Source of the DNA: Bog-473 sp963730785
GTDB taxonomy: Bacteria > Actinomycetota > Acidimicrobiia > Acidimicrobiales > RAAP-2
Length of the DNA stretch: 64,000 bases
Assembly: GCA_963730785.1 (NCBI GenBank)
Contig: CAVSTF010000001.1
Span: 372,001-436,000 of the forward strand
Direction of reading: 5' to 3'
Positions 35,722-44,072 of this stretch are shown one piece after another. The translations under genes were made by a program, and so were the position numbers. Below the pieces are notes generated by a model that was not told the origin of the DNA, ran no database searches, and worked only from the letters and a program-made list of their open reading frames with translations. Position 1 is the first letter of the stretch, and every line of letters starts with the position of its first letter.

Positions 35722-37239
35722 TTATGCGCTGGGCACGGGTTGCGGAGGCGGGGGACCGACGTAGCGGGCGGCGGGGCGGATGAGCCGATTGTGGGAGGCC
35801 TGCTCCATCACGTGCGTGCTCCAGCCGATGGTGCGACCGGCGGCGAAGGTGGGCGTGAACATTTCACGTGGAATGCCACAGAGGTCCATGACCACACAGG
35901 CATAGAACTCAACGTTGGTGTACAGGTGTCTTCCGGGCTTCAACTCGGCCAGGAGATCGACCACGGTGCGCTCGACCTTCGTCGAAAGCTCGACCAGTGG
36001 TCCTCCGAAGGGTTCGACGATGGAGCGCAGGAGCAGCGAGCGCGGGTCGTCGGTCTTGTAGATCCGGTGACCGAATCCCATGATGCGTTCCCCGCGTTCG
36101 ATGGCCGGGCGGATGAAATCCTCGGCCCGATCGGGAGTGGCGATTTCATCGAGCATGTCCAGCACCCGACTCGGCGCGCCGCCATGCAGCGGTCCGGACA
36201 GAGCGCCTATGGCGCCGACAATGGCCGCGCCCAAATCGGCGCCGGTGGAGGTGATGACCCGACCGGTGAAGGTCGATGCGTTGAATCCGTGATCGATGGT
36301 CAGGATCATGTAGTGCTCGAGCGCCCGTGCCTGCTCCGCACTCGGCGCTTGTCCGGTGAGCATGTAGAGGTAGTTGGCCGCGAAGCCAAGGTCGTCGGCG
36401 GGAGCCACCAGGTCGAGGCCCTCCCTCATCCGATGAGCCGAAGCCAAAATGGTCGGCACCACCGCACAAAGTCGAAGGGCTTGGCGCTGGAGTTCGTCTG
36501 CTCCAATGTCGTGAGTTGGTTGCCAGCCCAATTCGGCGCCCAACACGGAGACAGCACTACGGAGCACGTCGAGTGGCGCCCCCTGTTGGCTCAGCGCCGG
36601 GAGGATGTCGGTGAGCCCGGGTGGCATATCGCGTAGCTGGCGTATCTCAGCGGAGAAGAGGTCCGAGGCATTGCGGTCTGGGAGTTCGCCCCGAAAGAGA
36701 AGGTGCCATACGTCTTCGAGGGAACGATGCTGGGCCAGTTCAACCGCCGAGTACTGCCGGTAGTGGAAGAAGCCCTCCATGCCTCGAACATCGCCGACGG
36801 TGGTTTCCGCCACCACCACACCTTCGAGACCAGGAGGGACATCACCGCTGGTCTCGTTGGCCGGTCGGATCCGAGCGACCCCCACCAGATCACGCAGTGA
36901 CACCACGCCGACCAACGTGTCGCCATCGACCACGGGGAGATGCCGATAGTGGTGCGAGGTAAGGCTGGCCCACGCCGCATCTACCTTTTCGTCCGGACTC
37001 AGGACGTCGGGCCGGATCGTCATCCAGAGCGCCACGCTTTCGTCTTCCGCCACCGCTCCGGCCGCCGCAGCCCGAAGGATGTCGCGCTCGGTCAGGATGC
37101 CGGCAACCTTGCCGAACTCGGTCGCCACCACTGAGCCGGTGCCGGCTTCCTGCATAACTCTGGCCGCGCTGGCCAGGGAGTCGGTGCTCAGGCAGGTGAC
37201 TGGGGGAGTCGTCATGAGATCACGCACGTTGGTTTCCAT
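35722..37239 (-). CDS. Citrate synthase with N-terminal CBS pair
   Basis: Fusion protein of 505 residues. Residues 1-120 are two CBS domains (VRDLMTTPPVTCLSTDSLASAARVMQEAGTGSVVA and DEKVDAAWASLTSHHYRHLPVVDGDTLVGVVSLRDLVG), which normally bind adenine nucleotides. Residues about 135-505 are a citrate/2-methylcitrate synthase fold: RSLEDVWHLLFRGELP, MILTIDHGFNASTFTGRV (first catalytic His region), SGPLHGGAPSRVLDML, GFGHRIYKTDDPRS (second His) and the late motif NVEFYACVVMDLCGIPREMFTPTFAAGRTIGW. There the usual catalytic Asp of NVDFY is Glu. The enzyme would condense an acyl-CoA with oxaloacetate, with CBS giving energy sensing. It is divergent from the HTH-citrate synthase at 37305. Confidence 0.93.
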   Translation of the reverse strand: METNVRDLMTTPPVTCLSTDSLASAARVMQEAGTGSVVATEFGKVAGILTERDILRAAAAGAVAEDESVALWMTIRPDVLSPDEKVDAAWASLTSHHYRHLPVVDGDTLVGVVSLRDLVGVARIRPANETSGDVPPGLEGVVVAETTVGDVRGMEGFFHYRQYSAVELAQHRSLEDVWHLLFRGELPDRNASDLFSAEIRQLRDMPPGLTDILPALSQQGAPLDVLRSAVSVLGAELGWQPTHDIGADELQRQALRLCAVVPTILASAHRMREGLDLVAPADDLGFAANYLYMLTGQAPSAEQARALEHYMILTIDHGFNASTFTGRVITSTGADLGAAIVGAIGALSGPLHGGAPSRVLDMLDEIATPDRAEDFIRPAIERGERIMGFGHRIYKTDDPRSLLLRSIVEPFGGPLVELSTKVERTVVDLLAELKPGRHLYTNVEFYACVVMDLCGIPREMFTPTFAAGRTIGWSTHVMEQASHNRLIRPAARYVGPPPPQPVPSA

Positions 37240-37304
37240 GCATCCACTATGACGCCCGTGACCAGCGATTGTAAACGTTGATCAAGTCAATGTAGATTCA
37301 ATCA
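37240..37304. promoter_or_regulatory. Shared promoter of the two citrate synthase genes
   Basis: Only 65 bp separate the two starts. For the plus strand, TTGTAA (37269-37274), an 18-nt spacer and TAGATT (37293-37298) form a good promoter; 6 nt later is the ATG at 37305, so the mRNA should be leaderless. TTGATCAA (37278-37285) is a perfect palindrome between the boxes. TTGAT (37278-37282) also pairs with ATCAA (37301-37305), which overlaps the start codon. These are candidate sites for the MerR-like domain of the downstream gene product. Confidence 0.6.
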
Positions 37305-38447
37305 ATGGATCGCCTCCTGCACAGTGAAGAGGCGGCGACGAGGCTCGGCGTGAAGGTGACCACGCTGTACGCCTACGTCAGCCGAGGCATGTTGACGTCG
37401 CATCCTGATCCGGCCGGTCGCCGCAGCTTGTTTGCGCTGAGCGACATCGAGCAGTTGGCCACCCGGCAGCGGGGGGCCCGCAAGGTCGAAAGCCGCCTGG
37501 CCACGATCACGACGAGCGTGACCCAGCTGCGTGAGGGAGGGCCGTTCTATCGAGGTCAGGCGGCCACTGCATTGGCGGCCAGCAAGTCATTTGAAGAAGT
37601 GGCCGCACTGCTGTGGATGTCCGAGGTCGAATCGCAGTGGCCTGATCCTCAACTTGGACCGTGCCCATTGGAACGAGTGGCCGATCGAATGAGTTGGGCC
37701 TTGTTGATGTGCGGTGCCACTGATCCTCTGCGGGCCGACCTCCGTCCTGAAGCAGTGACGCAGGCGGCTCGACGAGTGGCGGCGGCCGTGGTGGCTGTCG
37801 TGGGGGATGGCAGTGATGGCGACGACGGCACGTCGATGGCCGCTCGATTGGCTCGCCGACTGGGTGGACCCCACTCGGCCCTCACGGCCGACGCGCTGAA
37901 TGCAGCATTGATTCTGATGGCCGATCATGAACTGGCGACCTCCACGTTGGCGGTGCGGGTGGCTGCGTCAACCAGAGCTGATATCTACGATGCGCTGTCG
38001 GCCGGACTGGCCACCTTGGCCGGGCCACTGCACGGGCTGGCCAGCCAGCAGGCCTATGACCTATTGGTGGCGGCCGAGAGAGACGGCCCGGCGAAAGCGC
38101 TCAATGAATGGTTGCGCTGGCATGAACGACTGCCTGGGTTTGGGCATTCCATCTACAAAGACGTTGATCCACGTTTCGAAGTGCTCATGTCGTTGGCGGA
38201 GCCCTTACTCAGTGATGAACGCCGCCAGCTGGTGCGCGAGGTGATGGCGCTCTCAGAAGCGCAGCGAGTACCTGCACCCAACTGCGACCTGGCCTTGGCC
38301 GCCTTGACCTGGGGTACTGACATGTCATCGGATGCCGGGCGCACCATCTTCACCGTGGCCCGCATCGCTGGCTGGACAGCGCACTACCTGGAGGAGCTCG
38401 GCGAGCGGCCGCTGCGCTTCCGGGCTCGGGCCGTGTACAGCGTCTGA
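37305..38447 (+). CDS. Citrate synthase-like protein with N-terminal MerR-type HTH
   Basis: Fusion protein of 380 residues. Residues 1-60 read LLHSEEAATRLGVKVTTLYAYVSRGMLTSHPDPAGRRSLFALSDIEQLATRQ, a MerR-type winged helix-turn-helix or excisionase fold. From about residue 75 on it is a citrate synthase domain: LREGGPFYRGQAATALA, ILMADHELATSTLAVRVAASTRADIYDALSAGLATLAGPLHGLA, LPGFGHSIYKDVDPR, APNCDLALAALTWG and IFTVARIAGWTAHYLEELGERP. The three catalytic His/Asp positions appear to be His (ADHE), His (FGHS) and Asp (NCDLA), so it may be active. A DNA-binding citrate synthase could report acetyl-CoA or oxaloacetate levels to its own promoter. Related HTH-citrate synthases are known in actinobacteria; a pairing with a CBS version is unusual to me. 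Confidence 0.93.
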   Translation: MDRLLHSEEAATRLGVKVTTLYAYVSRGMLTSHPDPAGRRSLFALSDIEQLATRQRGARKVESRLATITTSVTQLREGGPFYRGQAATALAASKSFEEVAALLWMSEVESQWPDPQLGPCPLERVADRMSWALLMCGATDPLRADLRPEAVTQAARRVAAAVVAVVGDGSDGDDGTSMAARLARRLGGPHSALTADALNAALILMADHELATSTLAVRVAASTRADIYDALSAGLATLAGPLHGLASQQAYDLLVAAERDGPAKALNEWLRWHERLPGFGHSIYKDVDPRFEVLMSLAEPLLSDERRQLVREVMALSEAQRVPAPNCDLALAALTWGTDMSSDAGRTIFTVARIAGWTAHYLEELGERPLRFRARAVYSV

Positions 38448-38480
38448 CGCCTTCGGCGTCCTTGAGGTTGGGTGGGGACA

Positions 38481-38516
38481 AGAGAAAGCGCCCGTCTTTC
38501 GACGGGCGCTTTCTCT
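38481..38516 (+). terminator. Strong Rho-independent-type terminator, bidirectional
   Basis: A perfect 16-bp inverted repeat: AGAGAAAGCGCCCGTC (38481-38496) and GACGGGCGCTTTCTCT (38501-38516), loop TTTC, followed by AATTCTTTAAC on the plus strand. It lies 33 bp after the HTH-citrate synthase stop and 38 bp from the convergent surface protein's stop, and can end both transcripts. Confidence 0.85.
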
Positions 38517-38554
38517 AATTCTTTAACTACTCAGGCGGGGACTAACCCCTAGGG

Positions 38555-40471
38555 CTACGTCGTGGCGATACTGGTCGCCGTCGTTGCCGTATCTGTGTCT
38601 TCTGCTGTGATGACGCAGGTTCCGGCAGTAGTGCCAGCCGTGTAGACAGCGGTGGCAGTGCCGGCTGCGGTGGTCGTCACGACGGCAGGAGCTGCTCCGC
38701 AGGCACCGGGAACTGAACCGGTTACTACAAAGGCTACCTGTTCTGCCACGGGCGCTCCGCCGTTAGTTGTGTGCACGGTGATGTTGGTAGGTGTGTCGTG
38801 CACCACGGACGAGGCAGCCGGGGTCAGCGTGACCGACGGCGCCGTAGACGTCGTCTGGATTGAAGTCAACGTCGACGCAAAACTAGGTGCCCCTTCTTCT
38901 GCGGCAATGAAGCAGGTTCCGGTAGTAGCACTAGCCAGGTACGTAAAGGTGAACGTGCCAGCCGAGTCGGTGGTCACTTCGGAAGGAACTCCTGTGCCGC
39001 AGGCAGCGGGAGGCGAACCGTTGTCGACGAGAGCCACCGCCGTGTCCGCCGCGGGCAATCCGCCCTCAGTGGTGGTCACGGTAACCGTGGTGAGGTCGCC
39101 TGGCGCCACCGTCGTGCTGGCCGGAGTCAGCGTGACTGAGTTGGTAGCTCCGAGCGTCGGGACGTAGTACCCGAAGACATCGACTACCACGTCAGTGCTG
39201 CCGGCGTAGTTGTAGATGTTGACGGCACCGCTTGGACTCACGCCAACTGGATCGCCATTGGCCACAATGAAGCCCGGCCCAAAGTTGAGGTCTGACGCAT
39301 TTGGTGCTGCGACATTCGACGGGTACACCGTCAGGTAGCTCGCGGCGGTTGCAGTTGCGGCGGTGACGTTGAGCAGGGCGGCAGTGATCGGTGCGCCGGG
39401 CGTGCTGATTGGCACATCGCCAGCGCCGGTCACCTGGGTGACCAGGGTGCTACCGGCCGTCAGCGTCTTGCCTGCGTTCGGCTGGGGCGGGGTAGAGGTA
39501 GACCGGGTATCGGTGATCCGGCTGGGCGCCAGGGGCACGAAGAGGTTGCCCGGAGATGCCGTAGTCGGCGTAGCGAAGTAACCGTCGAGATCGACCACTG
39601 CGTCAGCGCTGCCGGCGTAGTTGTAGATGCTCACCGTTCCCGTTGAGCTCAGTTGCACCGTCACCCGGTTGGGGATGGTCTCGCCAGTCAGCCAGTTGAC
39701 GTTGGACGCCACCGGAATGGCCGGCCCCGGGTAGACAGTGAAGTAACTCGCCGCGGTGGTGTTGGTGGCAGTCACATTGAGGACTACGGCGGTTGCGCCC
39801 GCGGGCACGCCAGTGAGTTGCGCCGCCGAAATTGTCAAGATTCCATCCGCCGGGATTGTCTTGCCCGCGTTGGCTTGTGCCGGGGTGGAGTTAGACCGGG
39901 TGTCGGTGACCCGTACCGGGGTCAACGGGTAGTAGGCCGAACCTGGAGTGGGTGAGTAGTAGCCCTCCAGGTCGACCACGGCGTCGGCGGTACCGGTGTA
40001 GTTGAAGATCTCAAAGGTGTATGCCGAAGTGGCCGAATTGTAGAAGACCGGCGTGGTCACCAGGTTCGGCTGGGCAAATCCCGGATAGAAGTTCAAGTCC
40101 GAGAAATTGGTCGACGTGTCGCCCGTGGGGTACACCGTGAAGTAGCTCGCCGCAGTGGCGTCAACGGCAGTCACGTTCAGCGTGAGCGCATCGACATTGG
40201 TCAAACCGCCAACTTCTGAGATCGGAACGGACACGGTGAGGACACCACCCGTACCAATAGGAGCGTGGCCAGCCCCAGCGCGCGTGTCGGCAATGCGGAA
40301 TGGCGTCACGGGGTTGTAGGAATCACCTGTTGTCGCCGCGGGGGGATTCGTGGCACCGGCTGGAGTGCTCTGCACTGCAGCTGCGCCGAGCGATAGGAGT
40401 CCGCCGAGCCCGGCAAACATTGCCGCACCCGCCAATCCCATCCGGAATCTGTTTTGCAACTTGCTTTTCAT
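38555..40471 (-). CDS. Secreted surface protein with three IADTR modules and Ig-like domains
   Basis: Exported protein of 638 residues. Signal peptide MKSKLQNRFRMGLAGAAMFAGLGGLLSLGAAAVQSTPAGA. Three modules of about 120 residues each start PFRIADTRAGAG, PVRVTDTRSNST and PSRITDTRSTST and end DAVVDLEGYYSP, DAVVDLDGYFAT and DVVVDVFGYYVP; each has an ALxLNVTAxxATAASYFTVYP core. Then come two Ig-like (Big-1-type) domains of about 95 residues (SVTLTPASTTVAPGDLTTVTVTT and SVTLTPAASSVVHDTPTNITVHT), each with paired Cys. Such repeats are common in cell-surface proteins of Acidimicrobiia as I recall. Purine-rich GAGAGGG precedes the ATG. Role: probably adhesion or surface layer. Confidence 0.88.
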   Translation of the reverse strand: MKSKLQNRFRMGLAGAAMFAGLGGLLSLGAAAVQSTPAGATNPPAATTGDSYNPVTPFRIADTRAGAGHAPIGTGGVLTVSVPISEVGGLTNVDALTLNVTAVDATAASYFTVYPTGDTSTNFSDLNFYPGFAQPNLVTTPVFYNSATSAYTFEIFNYTGTADAVVDLEGYYSPTPGSAYYPLTPVRVTDTRSNSTPAQANAGKTIPADGILTISAAQLTGVPAGATAVVLNVTATNTTAASYFTVYPGPAIPVASNVNWLTGETIPNRVTVQLSSTGTVSIYNYAGSADAVVDLDGYFATPTTASPGNLFVPLAPSRITDTRSTSTPPQPNAGKTLTAGSTLVTQVTGAGDVPISTPGAPITAALLNVTAATATAASYLTVYPSNVAAPNASDLNFGPGFIVANGDPVGVSPSGAVNIYNYAGSTDVVVDVFGYYVPTLGATNSVTLTPASTTVAPGDLTTVTVTTTEGGLPAADTAVALVDNGSPPAACGTGVPSEVTTDSAGTFTFTYLASATTGTCFIAAEEGAPSFASTLTSIQTTSTAPSVTLTPAASSVVHDTPTNITVHTTNGGAPVAEQVAFVVTGSVPGACGAAPAVVTTTAAGTATAVYTAGTTAGTCVITAEDTDTATTATSIATT

Positions 40472-40591
40472 TGAGACAAAACCCTCTCTAGTTCATGGCA
40501 TTTACGCGTGTTGCTGCCGGCGTCCCTGGAGGGGGGATTTCTCCCAAGCAGCCACATCGGTCCAACTCAGCTGAATTACAGCACAAAAAGG

Positions 40592-40624
40592 CACGTCGTG
40601 GGCGATCGCCCGTCCTACGACGTG
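40592..40624 (-). terminator. Terminator after the beta-propeller lipoprotein gene
   Basis: On the minus strand CACGTCGTAGG (40624-40614) pairs with CCCACGACGTG (40602-40592), with a small inner palindrome GGGCGATCGCCC, followed by CCTTTTTG. It is 95 bp after the stop of the gene at 40719. Confidence 0.75.
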
Positions 40625-40718
40625 AGTTGACGAGCGTTGCAACGCAAGTGGATCAGGCACAGGCACACCTTTACCGTGCATGGGCCCTGCCTGACTCGCG
40701 CTCGAATTCACGCAGGCG

Positions 40719-41718
40719 TCACGATTTAAGGTCATCGATCACGACGCCCGATGGGTGGCCCCCCACGTGAATCCGTTGCCCGATCCGACCATCGGACAGC
40801 GTCACAGGAACGAGCCAGCCCGTTTGCAGAGCCACCCACGCCGTCGATCCGTCATGAGTGAGCGCGACGGCTTCGGCGGCGCCTGGGAGCGCGATTGGTG
40901 TGCCCAGGGTGAGCGTCGACACGGTGATGGGCAGCAGGCTCGCGCCACCCGTGATGTAGGCCGTGGTCTGAGCTTGGTTGAGCACGATATCGGTCGGATT
41001 GAAGGGCAGCGCAATGGCCGGTGAGGGTTGCAGGGTGACGGCATTGATGGGCGTCAACGTGCTGTTGCCGAAGTTACCGACCAGTACCTGGCGTCCCACG
41101 GCCGTCACGGTCTGAGGGCTGGAGCCGACGGCGATCGGCGTTCCGGTCTGCAATCCATTCAGATTGATCGGCGTCACCTCGTTGCTGCCGAAATCGGCGA
41201 CGAAGGCCGTGCCGTCTTTCGGACCACTGGCCACCACGGCGATCGAGACAGGTTCGGTACCCACCGCAATCGGCGGCAACGCCTTCCAGGTGCCGAGGTC
41301 GACCGGGGTGACCGAACTGCTATTCAAATTGCTGACCAGGGCAATGCCGGCATCGTGGGTCCCGCCCGGCGCCACGGCGATCGCATCCGGCTCGACCCCG
41401 ACGGTGACCGAATGGACGACCTTGTCAGTCGCCGGGTCGACATCGTGCAGCATGTCGTCGCCTTCGGTCACGACGAGGAGGTCATTGCCTTTGGTGAAGG
41501 TCAAGGCCGAGGGGAGACTTCCGACCGGTACGCCTTTCGAGCGCGTGGTCGGTGGTCAGGTCAACCGGAGTGATGGCCGACCCGGGCAGGGTGACGGAGG
41601 CATCGTTTGCCACCCAGGCCAGATTCTTGATGGTGGCGCCGTCGTTGGTCTTGTTGCAGGCGGTCAAGCACAGTCCGGCCATGGCCGCGACGGCGACCCA
41701 TTTGGTCGGTTTAGCCAC
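40719..41718 (-). CDS. YVTN-type beta-propeller lipoprotein (frame break)
   Basis: Exported protein of about 332 residues. Start VAKPTKWVAVAAMAGLCLTACNKTND has a lipobox (LTAC). The rest is a beta-propeller of about seven blades with the refrain PDAIAVAP, ALVSNLNSSSVTPVDLGTWKALPPIAVGTEPVSIAV, AFVADFGSNEVTPINLNGLQTGTPIAVG, QVLVGNFGNSTLTPINAVT and TTAYITGGASLLPITVSTL. Typical of surface-layer or unknown-role propeller proteins; no enzyme motif. A break near 41535 separates the first 62 residues. The GTG at 41718 overlaps the cysteine desulfurase stop (TAA 41711-41713) by 8 bp. Confidence 0.82.
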
Positions 41719-43101
41719 GGGCACAGGCAGCACCACGAGGACGGTCGTCGTCGCTCCAACCCACGGCCGATCCCTCGGGCCAGAAGTCACCTGTCACGCC
41801 GTCTTGGATGTAGGTGGCGGGAGCGTCGCCGCCGCTGACCAGTTGGCGGAGTGCGTCGAGGAGCGCATCAATGTCATCGCTTGAGGTGCCGAGACCACAA
41901 CTGGCCCGAACGGCACCCGGGATCTGACTGCGGTCGCCCCGTAGTACTGCCGCCGCGTGCCTCGGCCAAGCCGTCGGGTCCCACGCCGAGCAGACGTAAG
42001 AGATACGGATGGGCGCAGAAGCAGCCGTGGCGCACGCCGATGCCGAACTCGGCACTGAGTCGGGCCGCCACCAGTGCGTGATGCATCCCATCTGACGGTG
42101 AACGAGGCGACGGCCAGCGTGTCGGTGCCCGGGTCGGGGCCCAAGACGCGTACGCCGTCAATCTCTCGCAGTCCCTCGTGCAGTTGGGTTGACAGGGCGG
42201 ATTCGTGCGCCTCAATGTCGGCCCAACCGATCCGGCTCAACTCATCCATGGCGGCCCCGAAGGCGACGGCACCGATGACATTGGGCGAGCCGGCTTCTTC
42301 ACGATCGGGTGGTTCGGTCCAGATCACCTCGTCCAGATCGACCAGGTCCACCGCGCCGCCACCGGCCAGGAACGGATCGCCGTCCTCGAAGGCCTCTCGT
42401 GGACCGATCAACGCGCCGGCGCCGTAGGGGGCGTAGAGCTTGTGCCCACTGAAGGCCACGAAGTCCGGTCCGAGCGGAAGGGGTCGATGCGGGGCCAATT
42501 GGGCGGCATCGAGCAGGACGCGGACGCCGCGGGCATGAGCGGCTTCGCAAATGGCCTCAATGGGCGGTAGCCAACCCGTGACGTTGGAGGCACCGGTGAG
42601 CGTCAGCAGCGCGGGGGGTGGTCCATCGTCGAGTACGGCGATCACATCGTCGAGTTCGAAAGTGCCGCGCTTGTTGCACTCGACCCAGCGTCGCTTGGCC
42701 ACCCGGGCCCAGGGCAGGAGGTTGGCGTGATGTTCCACCACCGTGGTGGCCACCACGTCGTCGGGCCCGAGACGAAGGCGGTAGGCCAAGTGATTGATGG
42801 CTTCGGTGGTGTTGCGCACCAGGATGACCACGTTGCCGTCGGCGTGGGCCCGACGCGAGAAGTCGTGGGTGCTCTCTCTGGCTTCTTCGTAGGCCGCCGT
42901 GGCTTGGCGCGATTTGTAACCGGCGCCGCGGTGCACGCTGGAGTACCACGGGAGGAACTCGTTGACCCGGTCGGCCACCACCTGGAGGGCCGGTGTGCTC
43001 GCCCCACAATCCAGATCACGGTACGGGCGGGTCTCCCCATCGAGGCAGGGCACGCCCAGATGTGCGCCCACCAGCGCAGCTGCAGGAAGGACCCGGGTCA
43101 C
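41711..43101 (-). CDS. SufS-like cysteine desulfurase / aminotransferase class V (frame breaks)
   Basis: PLP enzyme that releases sulphur from cysteine or a related reaction. N-terminus: LDCGASTPALQVVADRVNEFLPWYSSVHRGAGYKS. The His stacking PLP is in TVVEHHANLLPW; the Asp in VRVLLDAAQLAPHRPL; the PLP-binding Lys in FVAFSGHKLYAPYGAGALIGP. The catalytic Cys loop RHGCFCAHPYLLRLLGVGP is in another frame, and RASCGLGTSSDDIDALLDALRQL is at the C-terminus. Breaks at about 42090 and 41955. The product ends with a 35-residue tail (DGVTGDFWPEGSAVGWSDDDRP) that is absent in SufS. The sulphur acceptor is unknown and no suf genes are nearby. Confidence 0.85.
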
Positions 43102-43136
43102 GCCGCCAGGATACGGAGCGCCAGGTGGGGTCGCGG

Positions 43137-43148
43137 TACCCTCCCCTT
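43137..43148 (+). promoter_or_regulatory. -10 element of the DksA/TraR-type gene
   Basis: TACCCT (43137-43142) lies exactly 6 nt before the GTG at 43149, another leaderless-type start. Confidence 0.5.
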
Positions 43149-43364
43149 GTGGAAGAGCGCTACGAATCCCAACTGGCCCAGTCGACCCGAGTGCTGGACG
43201 ATGTGGATACGGCGCTGCAGCGGCTCAGCGACGGCACCTACGGCACCTGTGAATCCTGCGGCACGGCCATCTTGGCAGCCGACCTCGAGCTGAATGCCAC
43301 CCGCCGTTACTGCGAGCAGCACCTCGCGCTCGAGGCGGCGGCTCCCCTAGATACTCAGCTTTGA
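43149..43364 (+). CDS. DksA/TraR-type zinc-finger protein
   Basis: Small protein of 71 residues. Coiled-coil-forming N-terminus (EERYESQLAQSTRVLDDVDTALQRLSDG) and C-terminal zinc finger YGTCESCGTAILAADLELNATRRYCEQHLALE, with ligands Cys-x2-Cys and Cys-x2-His. Such proteins bind RNA polymerase (DksA) or act in other ways; the present one is shorter than DksA and has lost the usual long coiled coil. Alone on its strand; it overlaps the 3' end of the superoxide dismutase gene by 18 bp. GTG start 6 nt after a -10 hexamer. Confidence 0.85.
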   Translation: MEERYESQLAQSTRVLDDVDTALQRLSDGTYGTCESCGTAILAADLELNATRRYCEQHLALEAAAPLDTQL

Positions 43365-43955
43365 CGCCGCGTCGAACCGGGCGCTGACGTCGGCCCAGTT
43401 CACGATGTTCCACAGGGCGCTGAAGAAGTCGGCCTTGACGTTCTTGTACTGCAGGTAGAAGGCGTGCTCCCAGGCATCGAAGACCAGGAGCGGCACGGAG
43501 CCGTTGCCCACGTTGCCCTGGTGGTCGTAAATCTGCTCAACGATCAGCCGCCCGGCCAACGGCTCGTACGCCAGTGCACCCCAGCCCGAACCCTGAATGG
43601 TCGAGGTGGCCTGCGTCAGGTGGGCCTTGAACTTGTCGAATGAGCCGAAGTTGGTGTCGATGGCAGAGCCCAGCGCACCGTCCGGCTTGTCGCCGCCATC
43701 GGGGCTCAGGTTCTTCCAGAAGATCGAGTGGAGGACATGGCCCGAAATGTGGAAGGCCAGCGTCTTTTCGAGACCGACCACGGCGCCGAAGTCGTCCTTG
43801 TCGCGGGCGTCAGCCAGCTTCTCCAGGGTGGTGTTGGCTCCGGTGACGTAGGCGGCATGGTGCTTGTCGTGGTGCAACTCCATGATCTGACCCGAGACGT
43901 GGGGCTCCAGAGCGGCGTAGTCATATGGAAGGTCGGGCAGCGAGTAGTCGGCCAT
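43347..43955 (-). CDS. sodA: Superoxide dismutase (Fe/Mn family)
   Basis: Converts superoxide to oxygen and peroxide. The 202-residue product carries all metal ligands: His in MELHHDKHHAAYV (near residue 28), His in GHVLHSIFWKNLSP (near 76), and Asp and His in VFDAWEHAFYLQYKN (near 160). The N-terminus is YSLPDLPYDYAALEPHVSG, typical for the family. The type of metal (Fe or Mn) cannot be decided by eye. RBS GAGGAG lies upstream of the ATG at 43955. Divergent from the XRE regulator, with a gap of roughly 100 bp. Confidence 0.96.
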   Translation of the reverse strand: MADYSLPDLPYDYAALEPHVSGQIMELHHDKHHAAYVTGANTTLEKLADARDKDDFGAVVGLEKTLAFHISGHVLHSIFWKNLSPDGGDKPDGALGSAIDTNFGSFDKFKAHLTQATSTIQGSGWGALAYEPLAGRLIVEQIYDHQGNVGNGSVPLLVFDAWEHAFYLQYKNVKADFFSALWNIVNWADVSARFDAASKLSI

Positions 43956-44059
43956 GGGATGTGATCTCCTCGGTGGGGGTCGGTTGAAAGGACGTTACCC
44001 GAATGGCTTCCATTGCAATCAAGGGCGAGACACGCTCCGAATGTGCCAATGGCACGCAC

Positions 44060-44072
44060 TACGCTTACAAAA
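44060..44072 (+). promoter_or_regulatory. -10 element of the XRE regulator gene
   Basis: TACGCT (44060-44065), then 7 nt, then GTG at 44073. This supports that GTG as the start, not the ATG at 44049. Confidence 0.45.
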
